A DNA stretch of 9,230 nucleotides. Origin: Cyanobacteriota bacterium. Its GTDB lineage: Bacteria; Cyanobacteriota; Cyanobacteriia; PCC-6307; Cyanobiaceae. Shown here piece by piece: positions 1 to 5,728 of the stretch. The stretch covers positions 1 through 9,230 of the forward strand of contig CANHSW010000060.1 of assembly GCA_947463165.1 (NCBI GenBank), written 5' to 3'. The position numbers and the translations under genes are program-made. The notes under the pieces were generated by a model. The model made no database searches and was not told the origin of the DNA. It saw nothing but the letters and a program-made list of their open reading frames with translations. Each line of letters begins with the position of its first letter. The stretch's first letter is position 1.

Positions 1-1649
1 GCGCCGATGAAGCGTATTGGCAGGCCTGCTTCCGAGGCCACGGCCAAAGCCACACCACCCCTGGCGCTGCCATCGAGCTTGGTGAGCACCACGCCGGTGA
101 GACCGGCAGCACTGGCAAAGGCCATCGCCTGGCGCAGGCCATTTTGACCCTGGCTGGCGTCGAGCACCAACAGGGATTCCACTGCAGCATCGGGGGCCAA
201 CTTATCAATAATGCGACGCACTTTTGATAGTTCTTCCATCAAGTTGTGCTTGGTTTGCAAGCGCCCAGCCGTATCCACCAGCACCAATTCAGTTCCCTTG
301 GACTGGGCGGCACCGAGGGCGTCGTAGACCACCGCCGCCGGATCGGCATTGGCGCTGGGATTGGAGATCACAGGCACAGCACTGCGCTCACCCCACACCT
401 CCACCTGGCGCACGGCTGCGGCCCGGAAGGTATCAGCTGCCGCAATCAGACAACTGTAGCCACTGCGAACGGCCAGATTGGCCAGCTTTCCGAGGGTGGT
501 GGTCTTACCCACCCCATTCACCCCCACCAATAGCCACACATTGAGGCGGTCGCGCTCCGGGGCTAACAGCTGGCGACCAGAGGCGCTAATCGGTTGTTCC
601 AGCAGCTGGCGCAGCTGCTGTTTGAGAAAACTAAGGCCCTCAGCGGGATCTACCACCTCCTCGTTGAGCCGCTGTCTGAGGGCAGCCAACACCTGGTCGG
701 TGGCGCTCACCCCCACATCGGCGCGCAATAAAGTTGTTTCCAGATCGTCGAGCACCTCCGGCGTCAACGGATCGTCGCCGAGGTTTTCGAGCAGCTGGGT
801 TACAAAACCGCGGCGGGTTTTCTCCAGCCCACGGCGCAGCCGAGCCAACCAGTCGATTTCCTCCAGCGACACCTGATCAATCCGCTTGCCCTGGGCCGCC
901 AATACCTCCGCAGACCAGGTGAAGGTGTCGTCGAAGGCCCCCAGTTGGGGCTCCAGGGCATCGGCAACCGGCGCCTCGACAACGGATGCAGGTGGCTCAA
1001 TCTCTACAGCGGCGGCCGCGGTTAGGGCCTGCTGCCGCTGGGCCCTTTGGGCGGCGGCCAGCTCCAGTAGGGATAAACCAGCCGCAGGAGCAGTTTCTAA
1101 GTTGCCAGGCTCTGGAGACGGCAATTCCCCTGCGGCTGGCAGCGGAGCTGGGGCAGATGGCCTGGAATCGGTTGCAGGGGCTGGCGCAAATGCGGCGGCT
1201 AGCTCAACCGGCGTAGCCGCTTCGGCTGTTTGGGCAGAGCCGGCAGTTTGGGTAGCCCCAGGCGCGGCAGTAGGCGCAGCGGTTGCCGGCTGAGCGTTGG
1301 CTGCCTCCTGCTGGGCTTTGAGGCGGGCATAGGCCTGGCGCGCCCAGGCCAGGGCGTCCTCATCCACCCCGGCACTCACACCTACTGGGGCAGATTCCGC
1401 CTTCAGTGAATCTGCACTAGCAGTTGGAGATTCAGTTAATTCTGGGCTGGCTGATTCAGGTTGATCCAGCTCCGCCGCAGCGGCCTTGGGCTCAGCCGGG
1501 GCCTCAGCCTTGGGGTCTTCTTGAGGGGCTGCTGCAGCTGCTGCTGAATCTGGGGCAGCATCCAGGGCGCCAGCATCTGGCGAGCCCTCTGCTGATTGGG
1601 CCTCGGGGGCGTCAGAGACGACTTTGCGCTGAAACCAGTCGAACACCAT
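1..1649 (-). CDS. ftsY: FtsY, signal recognition particle receptor (C-terminus cut by window edge)
   Basis: FtsY is the SRP receptor GTPase. It docks ribosome-SRP complexes at the membrane and hands nascent membrane proteins to SecYEG. The frame is open from ATG 1649 to the left edge, giving 549 complete codons; the last few dozen residues are missing. The N domain begins near residue 267 (WLARLRRGLEKTR). The GTPase G domain has the P-loop GVNGVGKT (residues 376-383, Lys382), DTAGR (459-463) and TKLDGSARGG (from 523), which is the SRP-GTPase signature. GVNGVGKT with the TKLDG(S/T)A(R/K)GG ending separates it from Ffh, which also has a C-terminal M domain. The first nine residues, MVFDWFQRK, are amphipathic, as in other FtsY proteins. 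Residues 10-265 are an Ala/Pro/Glu/Ser-rich, probably disordered extension with two helical islands (about 95-117 and 192-210). The start overlaps the nusB stop by one base. The Shine-Dalgarno sequence is weak, so translation is probably coupled. Confidence 0.96.
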   Translation of the reverse strand, partial: MVFDWFQRKVVSDAPEAQSAEGSPDAGALDAAPDSAAAAAAPQEDPKAEAPAEPKAAAAELDQPESASPELTESPTASADSLKAESAPVGVSAGVDEDALAWARQAYARLKAQQEAANAQPATAAPTAAPGATQTAGSAQTAEAATPVELAAAFAPAPATDSRPSAPAPLPAAGELPSPEPGNLETAPAAGLSLLELAAAQRAQRQQALTAAAAVEIEPPASVVEAPVADALEPQLGAFDDTFTWSAEVLAAQGKRIDQVSLEEIDWLARLRRGLEKTRRGFVTQLLENLGDDPLTPEVLDDLETTLLRADVGVSATDQVLAALRQRLNEEVVDPAEGLSFLKQQLRQLLEQPISASGRQLLAPERDRLNVWLLVGVNGVGKTTTLGKLANLAVRSGYSCLIAAADTFRAAAVRQVEVWGERSAVPVISNPSANADPAAVVYDALGAAQSKGTELVLVDTAGRLQTKHNLMEELSKVRRIIDKLAPDAAVESLLVLDASQGQNGLRQAMAFASAAGLTGVVLTKLDGSARGGVALAVASEAGLPIRFIG

Positions 1650-1651
1650 CA
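1647..1651 (-). promoter_or_regulatory. TGATG stop/start overlap, nusB to ftsY
   Basis: The nusB stop TGA (1651-1649) and the ftsY start ATG (1649-1647) share one base. No strong Shine-Dalgarno sequence precedes the ATG; only AAGAG is nearby. Termination-reinitiation is therefore the likely way ftsY is translated. The overlap is read directly; the coupling is inferred. Confidence 0.8.
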
Positions 1652-2269
1652 GCTCTTGGCGGCGGCGATGTAGCGGCGGAGAACGCCGTTGATCATGCGA
1701 CGACCCTGTTCGTCGCTGTAGCGATTGGCCAATTCCACCGCCTCATTGCAAGCCACGGCGGCTGGGGTGTCGAACTCGGTCAACTCCACCGCCGCCAGTC
1801 GCAAAATGTCGCGATCAATGCGGGGTAGACGGGTGAGCCGCCAGCCCTCCATCACGGCATCGAGCCCCTGGTCGATCGACTGCCTTTTTCTCAACACCGC
1901 CCGGGTGCGATCGATCGCCTGGCGACGCACTTCATCCTGGTTGGCCAGCAGCAGCACCCTGGGCAGTTCCAGGCTGGCCGAAAGCCGATTCAAGGCCAGC
2001 TCAGCCACCGCCAAACCAGCTTGCAGGTGCTGGCGGACCCTGGGCAACTGCTCAGCTCCCTGCTCCTGCAACTCGCTATCCAAAAGCTGTTGCTGGGCGT
2101 TTTGCAAATCTTGAGCAGATTGATCCAGGGCCTCGCGTACGTGCTGACTGAGGCTGGTCAGCGCCTGGAGCAGCAAGCTGTCGAGGGGGGTATCGGCAGC
2201 GGGCTGTCGATCGCTCACCTGACCCAGCATCAGCAGGGCCAATTCACGGGAGACGGTGCGACTCTGCAT
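1649..2269 (-). CDS. nusB: NusB transcription antitermination factor
   Basis: NusB pairs with NusE (ribosomal protein S10) on boxA RNA and takes part in antitermination of rRNA operons. The 206-residue product has the family's C-terminal half: a helix with RLPRIDRDILRLAAVEL (147-163), the PAAVACNEAVELANRYS segment (169-185), and a closing helix, RRMINGVLRRY (190-200). The N-terminal SRELALLMLGQ (7-17) matches the first NusB helix. At 206 residues it is well above the roughly 140 of E. coli NusB. The extra length is a Gln/Leu-rich, probably helical stretch between about residues 20 and 115, which I recall as usual for cyanobacterial NusB. The start overlaps the DUF502 stop and the stop overlaps the ftsY start, so it sits in the middle of a coupled three-gene unit. 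Confidence 0.93.
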   Translation of the reverse strand: MQSRTVSRELALLMLGQVSDRQPAADTPLDSLLLQALTSLSQHVREALDQSAQDLQNAQQQLLDSELQEQGAEQLPRVRQHLQAGLAVAELALNRLSASLELPRVLLLANQDEVRRQAIDRTRAVLRKRQSIDQGLDAVMEGWRLTRLPRIDRDILRLAAVELTEFDTPAAVACNEAVELANRYSDEQGRRMINGVLRRYIAAAKS

Positions 2270-2271
2270 CA
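2267..2271 (-). promoter_or_regulatory. TGATG stop/start overlap, DUF502 gene to nusB
   Basis: The DUF502 gene stop TGA (2271-2269) shares its last base with the nusB ATG (2269-2267). It is the same five-base arrangement as at the nusB/ftsY junction. No good Shine-Dalgarno sequence is visible upstream of the nusB ATG, which favours translational coupling. The coupling is inferred from the sequence. Confidence 0.8.
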
Positions 2272-2997
2272 GGAAGCCTGGGGAGAGCGCAGCTGGGCCA
2301 ACAGGCTGGAGAAGCTGCGATTGGATTGGGGGGTTCGCTCATCGGGGCTGACGATGCCGGCCGAGATGATCGTGCGGAAGGCATCCTCCACCGAGAGGTC
2401 GAGGTCGCGCACCGAATTTTCTGGTACCACCGCATACCAGCCGGTGGTGGGGTTGGGGGCGGTGGGTATGAACACGCTCAGCATCGTCTGCTCGAAGCTG
2501 GAGGCGATCGAGGTCCCCATCACGCCGGTGACAAAACCGAGGGCGAACAGCCCTTCCCGGGGATACTCCACCAACACCACCCGGCGAAAGCGACTGGAGT
2601 TGCCCTGGAGGAAGGTTTCCAGCAGTTGCTTGAGGGTTTTGTAAACCGGACCGGCCAGGGGAATCCGCAGCAGGGTGCCCTCGCCGAACTCCAGCAACCA
2701 GCGCCCAACGATGTTGCGCGCCATCAGACCGATCAGCAGGATGCCCAGCAGCGGCACCAGCAGCCCCACTCCGAGGTTGATCAACTCCTGCAACAGCGGA
2801 TTAAGCGTGTTGAAAGGGTTGAACTGCTTGGGGATGGAGGTGAGAAAAGCCAGAACAAAACGGCTCACCGTGGTGGCGAGCCAGATCGTGGTGGCCAGGG
2901 GAATGACCACCAGCAGGCCGGCGATCAGATCGTTCTTGAGATCTTGCTGCAGGCGATCTGTCAGCGGCTGGTCAGGTCTGGGGCTGGCTTGAACCAA
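2269..2997 (-). CDS. DUF502 family membrane protein
   Basis: This is a 242-residue integral membrane protein of the DUF502 family, whose plant members include the COV1 / LIKE-COV proteins; the bacterial role is unknown. Two hydrophobic segments are clear, about residues 22-47 and 68-92. They are followed by conserved soluble stretches: RIPLAGPVYKTLKQLLETF (111-129), EYPREGLFALGFVTG (144-158) and VFIPTAPNPTTGWYAVVPE (175-193). The start is TTG 2997: an in-frame TGA lies upstream with no ATG or GTG between, the conserved MVQ...RLQQDLKNDL N-terminus begins here, and GGGAG lies four bases before it. Its stop overlaps nusB. The gene order DUF502-nusB-ftsY suggests a link to envelope or membrane-protein work, but only by context. 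Family assignment is firm; function is not known to me. Confidence 0.9.
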   Translation of the reverse strand: MVQASPRPDQPLTDRLQQDLKNDLIAGLLVVIPLATTIWLATTVSRFVLAFLTSIPKQFNPFNTLNPLLQELINLGVGLLVPLLGILLIGLMARNIVGRWLLEFGEGTLLRIPLAGPVYKTLKQLLETFLQGNSSRFRRVVLVEYPREGLFALGFVTGVMGTSIASSFEQTMLSVFIPTAPNPTTGWYAVVPENSVRDLDLSVEDAFRTIISAGIVSPDERTPQSNRSFSSLLAQLRSPQAS

Positions 2998-3053
2998 GGG
3001 ACTCCCGGAACTCTGCCCGTCAGCATTCTGAACTCAACTTAGCCAGCCGCCCC

Positions 3054-3704
3054 TCAGGCAAGCGCCACCAGCGCGATCAAGGCAAAGCCAATCGCCAATA
3101 CCATCGCCGTGCCAGTGCCGCCAAAACGGCGCTGATTGGCGCCGAGATCGCGGGCTTGCTTCTGTTGCTGCAGCTGTTGATCGGCCTGCTTGAGCTGGCG
3201 CTCCAGCACCTGCCTCACCAGCTTGCGCTTGAGCTCGGGGGTGGCATCCGCCGGCAGTTGGCCGGACTGTTCGGCCTGCTGCACGAATTGATCCACCCCC
3301 TGGGGGGAGGCCAACTGGGACTTGGCCATCGCCAGCTGACCGGTGCGGGAAGCCAGCTGCTGGTCGGCCTGGTCGGAGAGGGCCCGATCGCTGCTGATCG
3401 TGATCGGTACGGCCACCACCATGGCGCCGGCCAAGGCGATCGCCAGCAGCCCCACCAGCCAGCGCAGGGGCGTGCGGCCCCCGCTGGGCAGATCCAGCCG
3501 CAGGCCAAACAGCACCAGCAGCAAACCCACCAGAGCCATCGGCGACTGGGTGACCAGCCGCTCCAGGAACAGCTGGCGATAGGTGTCATCACTCCAATTG
3601 GCGGCTGTCAACAGCCCGAGCAACTGCAGGGCCAGCAGGGCCACCAGGGTGAGGCCCAGACCGCGCAGGAGATGGCCGAGGCGGCCGAATGAGGCAGTGC
3701 TCAC
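3054..3704 (-). CDS. HpsJ-like four-helix membrane protein
   Basis: This 216-residue membrane protein resembles the cyanobacterial HpsJ family, named from the hormogonium polysaccharide locus of Nostoc punctiforme. The layout is TM helix 1 (about 11-34), a short polar loop with NWSDDTYRQ, TM2 (55-70), TM3 (81-103), a long Gln-rich hydrophilic and probably coiled-coil segment (108-190) and a terminal TM4 (197-216). I chose GTG 3704 because the first TM helix begins soon after it and because longer starts would run into queG on the other strand. No strong Shine-Dalgarno sequence supports it, so the start is uncertain. The gene ends 57 bases before the DUF502 start on the same strand and may head the DUF502-nusB-ftsY transcript. 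A polysaccharide role is not shown here; family assignment is by architecture and memory, with moderate confidence. Confidence 0.7.
   Translation of the reverse strand: MSTASFGRLGHLLRGLGLTLVALLALQLLGLLTAANWSDDTYRQLFLERLVTQSPMALVGLLLVLFGLRLDLPSGGRTPLRWLVGLLAIALAGAMVVAVPITISSDRALSDQADQQLASRTGQLAMAKSQLASPQGVDQFVQQAEQSGQLPADATPELKRKLVRQVLERQLKQADQQLQQQKQARDLGANQRRFGGTGTAMVLAIGFALIALVALA
3436..3443. repeat. HIP1 octamer GCGATCGC (within HpsJ-like gene)
   Basis: This is the cyanobacterial highly iterated palindrome, here within GGCGATCGCC. It lies inside the coding sequence. Only two copies were found by eye in the window, which is sparse compared with HIP1-rich freshwater genomes. Confidence 0.6.
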
Positions 3705-3738
3705 AGCACAATGGGAAGGTGCCGCAACTGTACGGGCG

Positions 3739-4689
3739 ATGGCCGAGGCCACCAGCCTCGAGGCCCTGGCCAGCGGCCTCAAGCGCCAGGCCCACAGCCT
3801 CGGTTTTGATCCGGTGGGTATCGCCGCCGTACCGGCGGGGGAGCGCATGCGGCTGCGCAGCGCCGCCCTGGAGCGTTGGTTAGAGGCCGGTCACCAGGCC
3901 GACATGGGCTGGATGGCCGACCCGCGGCGGCGCCAGATCGAGGCCCTGCTGCCCGGCTGTCGCAGTTTGCTGGCGGTGGGCCTCTCCTATTACGTGCAGG
4001 CCGAGCGGCAACCAGGGACCCTGGCGGTGGCCCGCTACGGCTGGGGACGGGACTACCACCGCTTGATCGAAGGCCGGCTGCGGCGTCTGGGGCGCTGGCT
4101 GGAGCAGCAGTGGCCCACGGCCCGCTGGCGGGCCTGCGTGGACAGTGCGCCGCTGATGGACAAGGCCTGGGCGGAGCAGGCGGGGCTGGGCTGGATCGGC
4201 AAACACGGCAACTTGATCCACCGCCAGCGCGGCTCCTGGCTGCTGCTGGGCCACCTGCTCACCAGCTTGGAGCTGCCGCCGGATCGAGCCGCCAGCCCCC
4301 TTTGTGGCAGTTGCAATCGCTGCATACCCGCCTGTCCCACCGGCGCGATTGTGGAGCCATTTGTGGTGGATAGCCGCCGTTGCATCGCCTTCCACACGAT
4401 CGAGAATCGAGATCCCGAATTACCGGATGCGATCGCCGCCGGCATGGGGCCCTGGGTGGCTGGCTGCGACATCTGCCAGGAGGCCTGCCCCTGGAATCAG
4501 CAACCCCTGGCCAGCAGTGAGGATCCCGACCTGCAGCCGCGGCCTTGGCTGCTGGAGCTACGGGCGGAGCAGGCCCAGCTCTGGAGCGATGCGCAATGGG
4601 ACGAGCGGCTGCGGGCTTCGGCCCTCAGGCGGATCAAACCCTGGATGTGGCGGCGCAATCTGAAAGCTGCCAGACCAGACCCTGCCTAG
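3739..4689 (+). CDS. queG: Epoxyqueuosine reductase QueG
   Basis: QueG is a cobalamin- and iron-sulfur-dependent cytoplasmic enzyme that reduces epoxyqueuosine to queuosine at tRNA wobble position 34, the last step of the pathway. The 316-residue product has the N-terminal cobalamin-binding region with the typical YGWGRDYH (104-111) and CVDSAPLMDKAWAEQAGLGW (133-152). Asp135 aligns with the proposed catalytic Asp of the family. The ferredoxin-like module has eight cysteines, enough for two [4Fe-4S] clusters: CGSCNRCIPACP (Cys189, 192, 195, 199), Cys215 in CIAFHTIENR, and CDICQEACPWNQ (Cys243, 246, 250). The total length fits a HEAT-less QueG. ATG 3739 is chosen because the in-frame upstream part overlaps the divergent HpsJ-like gene and lacks family similarity. 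The next gene follows 24 bases after the stop and is probably cotranscribed. Confidence 0.95.
   Translation: MAEATSLEALASGLKRQAHSLGFDPVGIAAVPAGERMRLRSAALERWLEAGHQADMGWMADPRRRQIEALLPGCRSLLAVGLSYYVQAERQPGTLAVARYGWGRDYHRLIEGRLRRLGRWLEQQWPTARWRACVDSAPLMDKAWAEQAGLGWIGKHGNLIHRQRGSWLLLGHLLTSLELPPDRAASPLCGSCNRCIPACPTGAIVEPFVVDSRRCIAFHTIENRDPELPDAIAAGMGPWVAGCDICQEACPWNQQPLASSEDPDLQPRPWLLELRAEQAQLWSDAQWDERLRASALRRIKPWMWRRNLKAARPDPA
4429..4436. repeat. HIP1 octamer GCGATCGC (within queG)
   Basis: This is the second exact HIP1 core in the window, coding for Ala-Ile-Ala in queG. With so few copies in GC-rich DNA it could be a chance occurrence rather than a sign of HIP1 enrichment. Confidence 0.55.
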
Positions 4690-4713
4690 TGTGAGCGGAT
4701 CTGACCCCTTTTG

Positions 4714-5610
4714 ATGGCACCCCGCTGGTTGGGCCCGCTGCTGACCGCTCCCCTGGCCCTGGGCCTGAGTGTGGTCAGCCCCCAACCTGCCCGGGCCCTG
4801 GTGCCCTACGTCTACGTGCCGGGATCGGCGCAGCTGGAGGGAGCTGGCCTGGGGATTGCCCAGGTGGCCGCCCGGCTGTTGCGACTGGGCCAGGTGGAAG
4901 ACGCGGCGCGGCTGGCCGCCCTCACCGTGCGGCTGCTGCCCAAGGACCCCCGCGGCTGGGTGCTGCTAGCTGAAGCGCAACTGCGCAATAAACAAATCAA
5001 AAATGCTGCAACCTCCCTGGCTCGCGCCAAGCAGCTCGACCCCCAAAACAGCGGCATCTGGTTAGCGGAAGGATCCCTGGCCCTGAGGGACGGCCGCCCC
5101 AAGGATGCCCTCACCCTGCTGCGGCAGGGGATCAAGCTGGATGCCAAGAACGCCGGTGCCTACTTCGATCTCGGCAACGCCCACATCCTGCTGGGCGAGC
5201 CAACCCAGGCCCTCGGCGCCTTCAAGCAGGCCGCCCGGCTGCGCTCGAACTTCTGGGAAGCGATCAACAACCAGGCCCTGGTGCTGTTCGAGCAGGGCCA
5301 GACCCGCGAGGCGATCGAGCTATGGCGCCAGGTGATCAAAATTCGTGCCAACGCCGCCGAACCCACCCTGGCCCTGGCCGCCGGGCTGTTCATAAGCGGC
5401 GGCCAGGCTCGCCGCGAGGCCCTGGAGCTGGCTGGCCAGGCCCTCGCCAACGACCCCAATTACGTGCTGGCCAGTTTCCAAAAAGAACAGCTCTGGGGCA
5501 CAAAACTGCGGGCTGCCACCCAGCTGCTGCTGGCCCAACCAGACCTGAAAACCGCGGTGGAGCGGGCTATGGCCAATGCCAATCCCGAGGGCAGCCCCGA
5601 CGACGAGTAG
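4714..5610 (+). CDS. Secreted tetratricopeptide-repeat protein
   Basis: This 298-residue protein has a Sec-type signal peptide: MAPR start, hydrophobic core about 6-21, and likely cleavage after AlaArgAla at residue 28. It should therefore act in the periplasm or thylakoid lumen. The mature part is almost wholly TPR. The helix-turn glycine position recurs at 59, 93 (Lys), 127, 161, 195 and 229, exactly 34 residues apart, giving six tandem repeats. Aromatic positions 82, 116 and 150 follow the same period. The tail is short and acidic (GSPDDE). TPR arrays bind protein partners; no catalytic domain is seen and the partner is unknown. ATG 4714 is preferred over the adjoining TTG 4711. It lies 24 bases after queG, so cotranscription is likely, though no functional link to queuosine is apparent. 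No specific gene name is recognised. Confidence 0.88.
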   Translation: MAPRWLGPLLTAPLALGLSVVSPQPARALVPYVYVPGSAQLEGAGLGIAQVAARLLRLGQVEDAARLAALTVRLLPKDPRGWVLLAEAQLRNKQIKNAATSLARAKQLDPQNSGIWLAEGSLALRDGRPKDALTLLRQGIKLDAKNAGAYFDLGNAHILLGEPTQALGAFKQAARLRSNFWEAINNQALVLFEQGQTREAIELWRQVIKIRANAAEPTLALAAGLFISGGQARREALELAGQALANDPNYVLASFQKEQLWGTKLRAATQLLLAQPDLKTAVERAMANANPEGSPDDE

Positions 5611-5728
5611 GCCGGCTCGGCTCCCTGGTGGCAGCACCCGGATGGGCGACGTCGCACCAGGTGAGGAGCTCAGACGAGCACGATATGTAGGCTGAGCGCC
5701 AGCTTTAGCCCTCAGACACCAACAGCGG
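5611..5728 (+). other. 118-base intergenic region with inverted repeats, upstream of the topoisomerase gene
   Basis: This is the longest non-coding stretch in the window. It contains CCTGGTG (5624-5630) with its reverse complement CACCAGG (5655-5661), a perfect ten-base palindrome (5646-5655) and GCTCAG (5668-5673) facing CTGAGC (5692-5697). No run of T follows either hairpin, so a standard intrinsic terminator is not supported. I see no convincing -35/-10 pair; TATGTA near 5684 is the best -10-like string, without a good partner. A promoter or 5' leader for the downstream gene is plausible by position only. Confidence 0.4.
5646..5655. repeat. Perfect 10-base palindrome GCGACGTCGC
   Basis: The ten bases read the same on both strands and lie 73 bases before the topoisomerase start. 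They overlap the right arm of the CCTGGTG/CACCAGG inverted repeat by one base. A dimeric regulator could bind such a site, but in GC-rich DNA a palindrome of this length can arise by chance. No regulator is proposed. Confidence 0.35.

Noticed and set aside
886..1293. Plus-strand Ala/Gly-rich frame opposite the ftsY N-terminal extension
   Set aside because: Low complexity produced by the reverse complement of the Ala/Pro-rich linker; no start signal or domain.
2326..3042. Plus-strand open frame of 238 codons opposite the DUF502 gene
   Set aside because: It is an antisense shadow: Gly/Gln/His-rich composition, no recognisable motif, and complete overlap with a well-supported gene.
3583..3738. 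Longer start (ATG 3583) for queG
   Set aside because: The extra 52 residues are antisense to the HpsJ-like gene and do not resemble a QueG N-terminus; ATG 3739 gives the usual family length.
3705..3848. Longer start (ATG 3848) for the HpsJ-like gene
   Set aside because: The added 48 residues are Arg/Ala-rich, overlap the queG coding region on the opposite strand, and precede the natural N-terminus before the first membrane helix.
5624..5661. Intrinsic terminator after the TPR gene
   Set aside because: The inverted repeat has a 24-base loop, and no T run follows the right arm.
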